A stretch of DNA of 64,000 nucleotides, from the NCBI RefSeq assembly GCF_033439725.1, contig NW_026944387.1:992001-1056000 (forward strand), written 5' to 3'. Below, piece after piece: positions 10,382-22,022 of the stretch (within the stretch, counting starts at the first letter, position 1; each line of letters starts with the position of its first letter). The stretch is from Neurospora tetraspora (Eukaryota > Ascomycota > Sordariomycetes > Sordariales > Sordariaceae). A program made the position numbers and the translations under genes. The notes beneath the pieces are model-generated. The model made no database searches. It saw only the letters and a program-made list of their open reading frames with translations, and had not been told where the DNA came from.

Positions 10382-11782
10382 TTACTCGGCAACCCAAACG
10401 GCAGCCATACCCATACCGGTACCAACGCACATGGACGTAACACCAACCTTCTTGCCCGTCCTCCTCAACTCATAGAGAAGGGTAGAAACCTGGCGGGCAC
10501 CGGTGCAGCCAAGCGGGTGACCAAAAGCGATGGCACCACCCTTGGGGTTGATCTTCTCCATGGGGATACCGAGCTCGTTAGCGCACCACAAGCACTGCGA
10601 AGCGAATGCCTCGTTGATCTCAAAGATGTCGACGTCGTCCTTGTTGATGCCCGTGAGCTCAAACACCTTGGGGATAGCCTTCCAGGGGCCGATGCCCATA
10701 AGCAGGGGCTTGACGCCAACCACAGAAGCGGCGACGAACTTGCCGAGGATGGGCTGGCCGAGCTTCTCGGCCGTGGAGCGCTTCATGAGCAGGACGGCGG
10801 CGGCGCCGTCCGAAACCTGCGAGGCGTTGCCGGCGTGGATGGAGCCGTCCTTGGCGAAGGCGGCGCGGATCTTGCCGAGGGACTCGGCAGTGACGCCGTC
10901 GCGCACGCCGTCGTCGCGGTCGACCAGGATCTCCTTGGTCTCGCCCGACTTGGGGTCCTCGAACTTGGCCTTGAGCGGGAGGATCTCCTCCTTGAAGAGA
11001 CCCTCCTTCTGTGCCTTGACGGCCTTCTGGAAGGAAGAGGCGGCGAAGGCGTCCTGGTCCTTGCGGGAGACGCCCTTGTCCTTGGCCATGTCCTCGGACA
11101 GGACACCCATGGGCACCTTGCAGTTGGCGGCCTCGGTGTGGGACTCGAGCAGGTCCGAGAACTCGGCGACGGCTTGGGGGCCGTAGTTGGTGGACATGGA
11201 CTCGACACCGGCACCGACACCGACCTCGATCATGCCGGCGCGGATCGCGTTGGCGATGTCGACGCAGGCCTGGAGGCCGGAGGAGCACTGGCGGTTGAGG
11301 GTGTGGACGGCGGTGGACTCGGGGAATCCGGCGACGAGAGCGGCGGCGCGCATCTCGGTGGCACCACCGCCGGGGGCGAGGACGGTGCCGACCTTGATGT
11401 CCTCGACGAGGGCGGGGTCGATCTTGGAGCGCTCGATGAGGCCGCGGAGGGCACCGGCCATCAGGTCAGCACCATGGGTGTCCTTGAAGCCGCCCTTGCC
11501 GCCCTTGGTGAAGGGAGTGCGGAGAGCGCAGGTGACGACGATCTGTAGGTTGTACGTGTTAGTCGCATTCTTGTCTTTTGTGTATATCGTTCCGGCTTGT
11601 GTGTAGTCGTGCTTACATCGTCGGCGTTCTTCTGGAGAATCTTGTCACGGCCACCGCCGGTGACACCAGCGGAGATCTGGTTGCCGATCTGAGAAAGTCT
11701 GTCGAGAGCTGTAGCGGAAGGAGTATGTTAGCCATGATGTCCTAACGGCAGGAATTCGGTTTCAGTAATACACACCACCCAT
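10382..11782 (-). CDS. Peroxisomal 3-ketoacyl-CoA thiolase (acetyl-CoA acyltransferase)
   Basis: Predicted 419-residue thiolase catalysing the last step of beta-oxidation, cleaving 3-ketoacyl-CoA with CoA to acetyl-CoA. Three exons: 11776-11782, 11617-11708 and 10382-11542. The first exon is only seven bases (Met-Gly plus one base). It is supported by a GTGTGT donor, a GCTAAC branch site and a TACAG acceptor, and by the N-terminus it creates. Residues 6-14 (RLSQIGNQI) fit the PTS2 consensus for Pex7-dependent import, and the C-terminus has no PTS1. Catalytic residues are visible: Cys119 in LNRQCSSG, the NEAFA loop, His375 in GHPLGCTG and Cys405 in MCVGTGMG. The family is Pot1/Fox3-like. A CCTCGG box lies 223 bp upstream. 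Confidence 0.93.
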
Positions 11783-13100
11783 TCTGAATGATTATACGAT
11801 TATTCGACTAGATAAATGAAGAGAAATCAAGAACAATGCTGCTTGTTGGGTATCCTCAGTAGAATGGAAAGGGCGGAAGTGGTTCAGTGGAAGGAAGGGA
11901 GGACGGGGTGTGAAAGGACAGGAAAACAGTTTGTATTGATATATAAGGGGGAGGCGGCAAAGGATACGAGAGAACAAGAAAGATGGGTCGCCAGGTGGTT
12001 TAAACCTCGGGATCTCGACTGGTCAGTCCCGTCCAGACAAGTTGATCGGTGGACGGTGGTAGCACTAACAGACAGAAGCGTGGAGCACCCGCGGTGCTGG
12101 CTGGCTGCCCAGTGTGGGATGGAAAGTCCGGGGGCGGCGGCGGCAGGTGATGTCAGAAATGCGCCGAGGCACTGCCGCATACGGTTTAGCGCCAGACAAC
12201 AGGTGTGTGGAGGAGGGGGTGCGCTGGGGATCGTTCTCTCTTTTTCACATGCTCTTCTTTTTTTCCCGTTGATGAGAATTACTGCTTACAAAGGGCCCAT
12301 GTTTTGGAATCACTTTCTGTCAGCAACAATTCCGGCAACCGAGAGGTCACACTAGGATGGAAATCAAGATCAACACTTTGTTTCGAAGGTTCCTTGTTGT
12401 TTGCATTGTTCGTCCAGGGGGGTCGCAAAGGTGAAGAAGCATGTATGCAAGTAGGAATCACATGTTGACCGAGCCGTAGTCCGCATCATGGACAGGCAGC
12501 TGTCAACATTTCCGTCTCACATTGACATTAACAGAACATTGCACTGCGGGAACTGGAAGCCATCAATGGTCGATTTATGCACACGCGTGTGTATATGTAA
12601 TTCAGAACGAAAACGTTCGTTCCTGCTCCGACCCCAATCGAATGATTCCGTTCGAGATGTGCTTCGTCGAGCAGTTAAAAGGCAGGATGGACGTTTGCTT
12701 TCTTGAGCCCCGAGTTTTAGACCACTTAGACAATGCAGTACTGTTTACCTGAATAGTTACATGCGGCGTGGAGGTTATGTCTTTTTCCTGTCTATCAGAT
12801 GGAATAAGCTTACAGATGGATGGGATGACAGAGAGGTCGGTTGAAGTACCCATGAACCGGACCCAAGGCAACTGAACCACTCCGGACAACTCATCACTGG
12901 CGACGTTTACACCTCAAATCAAAAGCCCAAGGTGAGAAACCAAACAATATTTTGCTTGCGAGAAGATTATGTGCATTCATCAACCTAGGTATCGACAATC
13001 ATATCAAACAAAAGCTATCCCTATATGCAAGCCAATCCCGATATCCAACCCCCAACCCCCAACACCTTGTTGACCAAGCCCACACCAAGTCAAGCCCAGT
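11783..13100. other. Intergenic: thiolase promoter and fructose-bisphosphatase 3' flank
   Basis: No supported gene. The thiolase promoter and leader lie immediately right of 11782. The fructose-bisphosphatase 3' untranslated region lies immediately left of 13101. Confidence 0.5.
12005..12010 (+). promoter_or_regulatory. Candidate fatty-acid response (FarA/FarB) box
   Basis: CCTCGG, the core recognised by the fungal Zn2Cys6 regulators FarA/FarB in fatty-acid-inducible promoters, lies 223 bp upstream of the thiolase start. The gene context is right for fatty-acid induction. A six-base site is expected by chance about every 2 kb counting both strands, so this is suggestive only. Confidence 0.3.
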
Positions 13101-14296
13101 TTAGGCCTTGCCGTGGAACTTCTTAACCTTCTCAACCTCATCATAAGAACCCATAAAGATGCCAGCCTTGTCATGGATATGCTCCGGTACGACCTCGAGC
13201 ATGCGGTTCATCTTGCTATCGACGGCTTGACCACCAGCTGTTGTTTTGACATGACATGTTAGCATCCATCATATTCTCATAGGTAACTGACGACAAAAGA
13301 CTTACCATTCTCAAAAACCATGGCCATCGGTGCGCACTCGTACAGGATACGCAGCTTGCCCTTGGGGCTCTTCTTATCCGCGGGATACGCAAAGACGCCA
13401 CCATAAAGCAGCGTGCGATACGCATCCGCCACCATGGAACCGATGTACCGAGCACTATAAGGCTTTCCGCTGCCCTCCTGGCCCTCCTTCAGGCTGTCAA
13501 AGTACGCCTTGACGTCATCCTCCCAGTAGAGCGAGTTACCCTCGTTAACGGAGTAGATGCTCCTCTTCTTGGGGATGGTCATGTTAGGATGCGTCAGGAT
13601 GAACTCGCCCACGCCCTGGTCAAGCGTGAAGCCGTTGACGGAGCCGCCCTTCATGGTGATGACCAGCTGGGCCGAGGCGCCGTACATGGTGAAACCGGCC
13701 GCGACGAGCTCGGTGCCGGGCTTGAGGATGTCCTCTTTCGAGCCCGTGCTGTCCTCGGCCAGCTTGTGGATGGCGAAGATGGTGCCGACCGACACGCCGG
13801 CGTCCAGGTTGGAGGAGCCGTCGATGGGGTCGCAGGCCACGGCGTAGCGCGCGTTCTTGGCGTCCTTGAAGTAGATTACATGTTCCTCTTCTTCGGAGAC
13901 CAGCAGCGCGCACTTGCCGGAGGAGCGCATGGCTTCGATGAAGAGGTCGTTGGAGATGACGTCGAGCTTCTTTTGCTCGTCGCCTGTGGTGTTGGAGGAG
14001 CCGGCGAGACCCGTCAGGTTTACGAGCGTGGCGCGGCGGATGTAGTAGGCGATGGACTTGAAGGAGAATTGGAGGGCATGGCAAAGGAGGCTTTTGGGGG
14101 GGGCTCATGTTAGCTGGTTTTTGCGCGGTCAATGGGGAGGAATTGGTAACCCAAAAAAAACATACGTAAAGTCTCCGGTGGCTTCCTTGTGCTTTACTTG
14201 CTCCTCGGTGAGGAATCTGGTGAGGGTGACAATGTTGGTGTTCACCTTCTCACCCTCGATCTCGGCGCCAGCTGAGTTTGTCGTGGAAGTCGACAT
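13101..14296 (-). CDS. fbp-1: Fructose-1,6-bisphosphatase
   Basis: Predicted 350-residue cytosolic gluconeogenic enzyme hydrolysing fructose-1,6-bisphosphate to fructose-6-phosphate. Three exons: 14166-14296, 13306-14090 and 13101-13237. The joins give FTLLCHALQFSF and MVFENAGGQAVDSKM, as expected. The metal-binding signature DPIDGSSNLDAG is present, as are YEC-APMAM and the sugar-binding NEGNSLYW region. The length is typical of fungal FBPases. The first acceptor is AAAAG, less usual than CAG but required by frame and homology. In yeast the enzyme is catabolite-inactivated on glucose through an N-terminal proline. Here the N-terminus is Ser/Thr-rich without that proline, so regulation probably differs. 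The symbol is inferred from function. Confidence 0.95.
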
Positions 14297-16110
14297 GGCT
14301 AATTATGTGTATGTGTATCTGGTGAAATTGGTGAAAAAAGAAGCTTGCTACACTGATCGTGAGAACAAGCCGTTTGTTATTTCGTAGCTAGCTAGCTTAT
14401 GCGCTCTGCAGCTATGGGATGATGTATGCTTCGTGGTGACGAGGGTTGACGTTGAACAAAGAGCTCGACTTATACGCAACTAGTGCTGTATGTATGATGC
14501 TTGGTCGTCTGGTTGGTGGATTGAGATTGTTCCGGTGAGGAGGATAGCAAAGACAAAACACTGGTCTGGGTATTTGGGTATAAGATGAATGGGAAAAGAG
14601 AAGGATCAGGAGCGAGAAGAAGGGAGAACCGAGAAGGAGGAGGAGGAGCAAGATAAGAAGCTACCCTTTCATATGTGTGGAGTGGTAGAGGACGGGAAGA
14701 GACGGTCAGACAAGCCAGGAACACGAAAACTTGACAGGGGAATGTTCAAGCCAAGGGGATCTCCTCCATCAACGTGACAGGTTGGGATCCATCTGGACGA
14801 CGAGTTCCATTTTTATGATGGACTGGCTGAAGTGTTCCTGGCGTATGAGAGGGCCTGGAGGACAACATATTCACGACGATCACTGATCGTCTGTCAAGGG
14901 GGGCCAAAACAGGCGTAATGCTGTTTTGGAACTCTTGAGATTGAGGCGTTGAAATCATATCGATGGGAGCATTTCCTCCTCGAGGCGATGGCATGTCAGG
15001 TACATTCATCCGGAACCCCGGGTTGCAGAAAGAGGGAAAACGGGACGTATGGGGCCCCTCATTCGGCCGTCGTCGGTTGAACAAGCGGTTATCGATAATC
15101 GGGGACGGGGATACCTCTATGGCCACTTGCTGACTTGTGACATCAGCGACTGTTGGCCGCCCCCTCAAGCAGTCTGTTCTTTGCTTGTTTTGTTGTGGTT
15201 CTTGTGCACTCGTGGCAAGCCGATTAGCCGTCTGCTGATAGACTTGGTTTAATATAACTGTCATTATTACTCTTCAATGACCTTTTATGAACTGATGTTT
15301 TGAACAGTTTGTGATAAGCCGCCGGCCGAAGGGCAACTGTTTGTTTTGGATATGAATGAAGCCAATGACGAACGGGAGTGGAGGGGTTGCCAAACGACTG
15401 GGGGGATCCAGAAGCCGTCAGGGGCGGGATGGCAGGCTGGGCGAGATTCCGGGGGTGCGGGGCAATTCTGGCAATGCAAGTCCTCCAAAGAAGATTTCCC
15501 GGGACATCCCATTTCTGTCGCCGAAGACCTTCTGTGGTGATGTTCTCTGCACTTTGTTCAGCTTCTCAAACCATCCGGCGATTGTCTTGGCTACGGGAAA
15601 CCATCCATTGAGACTCACGATGTTCCGAATTCACCGGCAACCAAAGTCCGGCAACACCACGACCACAAGCCAACGAGAGACGGTCAAGGATCACCAAAGT
15701 CCAGAAACTCCATCATCTGACTCCGGTCTGTACCACTTTTGCAAGTCATTTGTCACCGCCGGTTGATTACGGAACAGAAACCGTTGTGGCTTTTTCTTTC
15801 CCCAATCTCCCAGATGTCCTCGTGACCAGTTCCCGGTCTGTGGAATGGAGAACTTTTGGAGGTCAGCTTTGTAAGTTCAGCTCTGACTTTGGAGACACTC
15901 CCAGGTCGGGCGGAGCTTTCCCGTTTGTCCGGCAGGCACCTTGACGGCTTATCGGGCTCTCTTATCGTATACGCAACCCTAACCCTTTCTATAGGTAACG
16001 TCAGGGATGCTATTCAGGAGTCGGCGTCCCGGCGACCATGTTCACAACAACACCTCGACACTTTAGAGAAAAGGTGGCAAGGCTTTTATACTGTCTGGCC
16101 AAGACTACCT
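14297..16110. other. Intergenic: fructose-bisphosphatase promoter and unassigned sequence
   Basis: The part next to 14297 holds the fructose-bisphosphatase leader and promoter. A 172-codon minus-strand frame (14746-15264) is uninterrupted but lacks codon bias and recognisable domains. Nothing else is supported up to the end of the GH125 fragment. Confidence 0.45.
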
Positions 16111-16654
16111 CTACTGATAGCTTAACTCCAGCAGATGAGGCTTTCTGTCTCTCAAATCCAACATCATTTGTCCAAAGAGGCCGTCTGCCCACGAGAACCT
16201 GTACCATGACAACCGTTAACTCCCGATACCTACGAACCCAGGAATCCTCGGTCAACAGAAAGTCCCACTTACCATTGTCTCGTCCAATATCGAAGCACTC
16301 TTGGAGCTGATCGACTCATGAATCAACCCTAACCCATCGGTTGCCGACAGGATCTGTTGGAGGCAGTTGACAATCTCGGCATCGTCATCCGAAGTCATGA
16401 TCTGGACGTTCAAGCTCATGGGCCAGGCCATTCCAGGGCCTACATGTGGCCCACCGGTTCTGCTCACGTTCAGTTAACCATCATCTCAGGGCAAGTCATA
16501 CCAAGAAGACCTACCCGTTCAGCACCGGCCCAACCATATAGTACGGATTCTCCCTACTCAACACGAACCGTCTCGTATTCTGATAGATCGGATCATTCCG
16601 ATCAACGTACCCAAACAACGGTGCGCTAAGCAAGCTCGGCATGTTGGCATCGTC
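16111..16654 (-). pseudogene. GH125 exo-alpha-1,6-mannosidase, frameshifted 3' part
   Basis: Three spliced blocks match the C-terminal third of fungal GH125 (DUF1237) mannosidases: 16515-16654 ([18 protein letters not shown], then [16 protein letters not shown]), 16273-16459 (GGPHVGPGMAWPM, MTSDDDAEI, TDGLGLIHESI) and 16111-16198 (FSWADGLFGQMMLDL, ending RDRKPHLLEL before a TAG). The introns keep good donors, GTTAAC branch sites and CAG acceptors. The family's WTRQW is encoded just before the second intron but one frame off from LIHESI, so there is a one-base frameshift near 16295-16312. Upstream only weak traces remain (a DDTKTFTVP-like string near 17445 on the minus strand). The space to 17905 is too short for the missing N-terminal two thirds plus a promoter. 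This reads as a relic, unless the shift is a sequencing error. Confidence 0.75.
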
Positions 16655-17905
16655 CTATCACATCGTTAGCTATCATCATTTAGTACCGTCTCCCTCCCCC
16701 TGCCAGAGACTGTTGTGGGAGAAATCACATCAGCTATTGATAGTTGAGATGGTACCGCATGATATGATACAGCTGTCGACTCCTATCTGTACCAAGGTCG
16801 TCAAGAATAAGGACCCATGGTTGAAGTATTGACGTATTCACAGGTACCAACGCAGAAGGCGTGGAATATCTGGGGAAATGTGACGAGCTGTAAATGGGCG
16901 GCATGTGAGAAAGGGTAGTAGGTATGCTATATGGATAAAATGGAAATGGGCAAAGAGATGGTACCATCTGCATGTTAGCCACGCCACGAACTACCGAAAC
17001 GGTCAACGAAGGAAGTCTATATCGACCACATGGACATTTCGATATCGAGGGTTCTTGGTTCGATGTCATATCCTCGTGGGTCCAGGTACCGGACCGACTC
17101 AGTCCTGAAGAATACCACCACGACATTGAAGATGATTTGGATAAGATCACAGCAGTGAAGGTCAAGTAGTCAACGTACCTACTTGTGAGTCTTTGGAGCC
17201 TCTCGATCAGGCGGACCTAACCAAAGCCTGATTTTCGGTTGGCTTTCCCATCAATTTCGACATATCCAGATCCAGTTCGGAGAAGACAGCATAAAGAACT
17301 TTCCTCTTCTGGACATCCAGCCAAAACTCGGAGGCATGGCGCTGTAACATGACAAGCCCTAACCATTTCAAGCTACAATCTTGAATTCTCATTGGACAAT
17401 AGCAATCAAACCCCTGTTCCGGATCGGACGCCGGCACGGTAAAGGTCTTGGTATCGTCTTGGCGACCAATTCCAACCTCAGCTTCTCCTCTTCCCCTCCA
17501 TTCAAATTGACACTCCTGACAGAAACGCCACTTATTCAATGTGACTAAATTTTTCTTCTAGCACAATTTGGCCCTTTTCCGAAGAGGCTGATTGATGGTG
17601 GTTAGATCAGTCAGCAACCCCGGACTTAACTTTGACGCCATGGGTTACTTGTCTCTTCAGGGGTTCCGGACCCTGGATGAGTTGAGGACGGACAGTGATG
17701 TTGATCTTTTGACTTTGATCTTCGACTTTGATGTCTCGAGATCCAAGCAAGGGAGAAAATTACCAACTCAATGGCTATCAACAACTAACAGGCCACATAC
17801 AAAGCATGTGACAAACCTAAGGTAGACAACAGCCCTTTTTGAAGAGAGGTAGTAGTATTTACCAAAGCGTATCTCTCACCTCCACCACGGGTGAGGTCAG
17901 AAGCC
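16655..17905. other. Possible decayed 5' part of GH125 gene and GH92 promoter
   Basis: The minus-strand frame 17207-17539 has fair codon use and contains GRQDDTKTFTVPAS, reminiscent of the GH125 RPSDD...F.(I/V)PAN region. Plus-strand frames at 16972-17169 and 17592-17825 also look partly codon-biased but match nothing known. The right end must contain the GH92 promoter and leader. No complete gene can be built. Confidence 0.3.
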
Positions 17906-20871
17906 ATGGCGATAAACGACGACTCACCGTACCGCAAAGCGGCGGCCAAACTCCCCGTTCACTTCGCGAGTGTCCCACGAAAAAGAAGGGCTCTCCTCCT
18001 CGCCGTCTTACTCGCCATCACCATCTTCGTCCTCTTCAAACTCATCACCCCCAGCCAAACCCTCCTCTTCTTCCTCTTCTCACCCGACATTGCCGGTCCC
18101 TATGGCGAACACTCCAGCTCAAGTCCATCTTTCGGGGCGGTCAAAAACCAACATGTCAACGACATCCTGCAATTCATCGACCCCCTAATCGGCACCACCA
18201 ACGGCGGCCACGTCTTCCCCGGCGCCACGCTCCCCTACGGCATGGCCAAAGCCGTGGCCGACGTTGCCTCGCCCGCCGAGAACGCCGCCGGCTTCGTGTC
18301 CGACGACAACCCCATCACCGGCTTCTCGCACATGCACGACTCCGGCACGGGCGGCCAGCCCTCTCTGGGGAACTTCCCGCTCTTTGTGCATCCGGGCTGT
18401 ATAGACGACGACTACACCAAATGCGATTTCTCCCTCCACGAGCGACCGCTGAAGCGTGTTCCTGGTTCCGTCTATGCTTCGCCGGGGTACTTCACGGTGA
18501 ACATCACCAACGGCGTCAGGGCCGAGATGACGACTACCCACCACTCTGTGCTTTACCGCTTCTCCTTCCCGGGCACGGAAGAGGTGCACTACGCCAAGGG
18601 CGTGGCGCCTTATAGCCCGTTGATCTTGATCGACCTGGTAGACTTGATGAATAGCCGCTCTATGGGCGGGATCCAAGTTTACCCTGAGACAGGCCGGATC
18701 GTGGGTGACGGGCGGTACACGCCTTCCTTTGGTTCAGGGCATTACCATGCTTTTTTCTGCGCGGACTTTAAAGGTGCCAAGTTCAGGAAGACGGGGACGT
18801 TCGTGGAGAATAATGCTACGGATGGAAAACAGTTCCTCGGGGGTGTTGGGTCCGGGTATCAGGTCCCAAGGGGGTCGGCGGGTGCTTGGATTCAGTTTGA
18901 GAAGCCCGACGAGGAGATGAAGGACTCGATACTGGCGAGGGTGGGGGTGTCGTTTATTTCGGTTGATAAGGCGTGTGAGAATGCGGAGAGCGAGATGGAG
19001 GATTGGGACTTTGAGAGGGTGGAGAGGGACGCGAGAGAGGCGTGGAGGGAGAAGTTGGATGTGGTGAGGGTGGATGCGAGGGGTACGAGTGAAGAGTTGC
19101 AGACGACGTTTTGGAGCGGGCTGTATAGGACGTTGTTGAGTCCGCAGAATTATACGGGGGAGAACCCGTTGTGGAATTCGAGCGAGCCGTACTTTGACTC
19201 GTAAGTCTGGCAACCTGGAAAGGGGGCGGAGAGAGAATGCTAACGCTGAATAGGTTCTACTGTATATGGGATTCCTTTCGAGCCCAGCATCCCCTTCTGA
19301 CCGTCATCGACCCAAAGGCACAAACCGAGATGATCAGGGCCTTGATCGACATCTACAGACACGAAGGCAAGCTCCCTGACTGTCGTATGTCCTTCTGCAA
19401 AGGCTACACCCAAGGCGGCTCCAACGCAGACGTGGTCATCGCCGACGCCTTCGTCAAGGGTCTCACAGCCGACATCGACTGGAAGACCGCCTACGAAGCC
19501 GTTCTCTCCGACGCCGAAATCGAGCCCCAAAACTGGGGTCTCTCCGGCCGCGGCAACCTCGTCTCGTGGCACGATCGCGGCTACATCCCCTGGAACGACG
19601 TGGACAAGAACGGCACCGGCCCCGCCTCGCGCTCCATCTCCCGCGGCGTCGAGTACGCCTACAACGATTTTTGCATCTCCCTCCTCTCCCAGGGTCTCTC
19701 CAACTCCCCCTCCCTTCTTGGTGCTCCTTCTACGTCAGAAGTCGTAGACTCCTCCTACCACCCCAACATCTCAACCCCCTGGACCTCCCTCACCACCGAC
19801 CACACCAAATACCACCACCGCGGCGCCAACTGGCGCAACTACTGGAACCCCTCAGCAAAAGATCTCTTCCGGGACCGCTCCTTCTCCCCTCCCCCAGAAG
19901 TCGACTCCCTCTCCACCCCCCTCTCCAGCCAAAACGCTTCATCTATACCCGGTTACATCCTCCAATCCCCCTTCGTCGGCTTCCTGCAACCGCGCACCCT
20001 TTCAGGCACCTTCCGCTACCACCCCACGCGCACCTGCAGTCCCATCCAAAACCAGCACTCATGCTACTACGACACATCGCTAGACGTCTACGAAGGGTCA
20101 CCCTGGCTCTACTCCTTTTTCGCTCCGCAGTCCATGTCTACCCTCATCCAGCTCATGGGCGGCCCCGACACGTTCGTCGAAAGACTGGAATACTACCATC
20201 AGTCAGGGATAGCGTACATGGGCAATGAACAATCGTTCCTCACCGTATTCCAGTTCCACTACGCCGGTCGCCCGGGCCTGAGTTCCAAGTGGTTGAGAAC
20301 TTACATACCGCAAATGTTCAACGCCAGCGTCAACGGCATCCCGGGAAACGACGATTGTGCCATGGGCGCGTTTACCACGTGGGGGATGGGTTTGGGGGGT
20401 TTCCCCGTTGCTGGACAAGATGTTTACCTCATCGTCCCGCCGTTTTTTCGCGAAGTGAAAGTGCGCGCGGGGGTTGATCTTAAATCCCCTTCCCCTCTTT
20501 CTCCTGACTCGAAGAAGGCAAAATGGGCAGTGATAAGAACCGTCAATTTTGATAATGCAGAAATGCAAGGCGACGGCACACCAGTATACATCCAGTCCGC
20601 CAAGTTGAACGGGAAGAGATATACCAAGAACTGGATCACGCACGAGTTCTTTGAGCAAGGCGGGCTGTTGGAGTTGGTGGTTGGACCGGAAGAAGATACA
20701 GGCAAGAATGGTTGGGGAACAAACCAACAAGATTTGCCGCCTAGTTATTATGAGGATGAGAAGTTTTGGGAGGAGTGGGAGAGGATGGATAGGGAGAGGA
20801 CGGAGAGGTGGAAGGAGGAGGAGGAGGAAAAGGCGAAGGAAGGGGGGAATGAGGTTGATGATGGGTATTAG
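17906..20871 (+). CDS. GH92 alpha-mannosidase, membrane-anchored
   Basis: Predicted 970-residue glycoside hydrolase family 92 enzyme (calcium-dependent, inverting exo-alpha-mannosidase, usually alpha-1,2). Two exons, 17906-19200 and 19254-20871, join inside a Ser codon. Residues 29-46 form a single hydrophobic anchor after a basic KRR, suggesting a type II membrane protein with a lumenal or extracellular catalytic domain rather than the secreted form. Family motifs in order: GTTNGGHVFPGATLPYGMAK (about residue 97), HDSGTGGQPSLGNFP, FWSGLYRTLLSP, WDSFRAQHPLLTVIDP, GYTQGGSNADVVIADAFVKG, MGNEQSFLTVFQFHYAG and GNDDCAMGAFTTWGMGLGGFPVAGQ. The conserved Glu and Asp of the active site lie in the last two. 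There is a Glu-rich charged C-terminus. The start is the first ATG in frame. A GTG 15 bases earlier was not used. Confidence 0.93.
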
Positions 20872-22022
20872 AGAGGTTTTTGGAGTGAGTGAAGGGATTG
20901 TAAAATGTGATTTTATTTTGGTGTTTGGTTTCGAACTCTCATCCATATGGCCTATGTTGTTGTGATTGTCTGTGACGAATACCCATGTTTCGTGGGCGAC
21001 CGTGTCTGTATTGCTTCCTATTGTCGTGCTTCTTTGACACTCGTTGTTGATGTCATCACTCCGAGGTCAATGACGACAGCACATGAAGATTCGAAGCTGT
21101 TGGAGATTGTCGATCGGTAAGGTCGATCAGTAAATACAGTCTCGAACAACGCTTAGTCTCAAGGAATGGACTGTGGCCGCAGCCGGAAGCCATGTACCAC
21201 TGACCCAGCATCACAATCAAAAATCCACTGATGTCAACTTGATAGGATCTATTAGCTTATCTCTACACTCTAGCTAAACAATTTTTGATCCTCCTTCTAC
21301 CACACCTCCGGGATTCATCCCCATTAGAAGTCCAACTACCCATTTTTTATGAGTAGTATGAACAATGACGATGCTGGTCTATATCCCTTCCCTTCCCACT
21401 CTTGTTAGATAACGACTGGGCTCTAAAACCTTCGCTCTGTTACTGTCTCGAGAGCGAGAAGAATGTGTTCCCTAAGATGCCCGAGCTTAACCTCTCATTC
21501 TGTGAGAGCTCGGCTGAAGAAACCCGACATTCCAGACCAATTGCAGATAATCACTTTTGGCCAGTTTTCCCTCCCTAACCGTAAACGCCAAGTCGTTGAT
21601 AAAACATAGGAAAAACATAATCATTCCCCCTCAGATGGCCAACCCTGTAAGATGCGAAACCAGGCTCATCACAAAGAGAGAAAGAAAAGCAAGCCTGTCA
21701 GTACATGAGGATGACTTCGAATCAATATCATAACGAGATACTGCTTGTAAAAGTCGTCATGCACACAAGAGACAATAGTATCCCCCCTGGAGATACTTGC
21801 TAAATCCATCCACTGCCAATTTGGCCATCGCACCGTGATGGGGTTGCATGAGATCGGGAGAGATTAAATCATAATTGTCGTCAAGCGAAGTGTGGTATCA
21901 AATAAACTTTTCCGGACCCCCCGTTGCGAGATCGACCCTAGAGAGTTGAATGGAGAACATGAAGAAACATCTGAGAAACACCTATGCCGGTGCGTGGGAA
22001 ATCATCCATCGCTCAGGCACAT
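20872..22022. other. Convergent 3' intergenic region (GH92 / PABP)
   Basis: Both flanking genes end here. No ORF of note. Expected content is the two 3' untranslated regions. Confidence 0.6.

Noticed and set aside
10659-11288. 209-codon minus-strand ORF overlapping the thiolase in another frame
   Set aside because: Arg/Gly/Pro-rich alternate frame of the same GC-rich coding sequence.
10517-11548. 343-codon plus-strand ORF opposite the thiolase
   Set aside because: Antisense shadow of a highly GC3-biased gene; composition is Gly/Val/Asp/Leu-rich as expected for such shadows.
14746-15264. 172-codon minus-strand ORF upstream of fructose-bisphosphatase
   Set aside because: Codon third positions are unbiased, no domain is recognisable, and it lies where promoter sequence is expected.
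15346-16020. Overlapping plus-strand frames (64-136 codons)
   Set aside because: No codon bias or consistent splicing; the credible coding signal nearby is on the minus strand (GH125 fragment).
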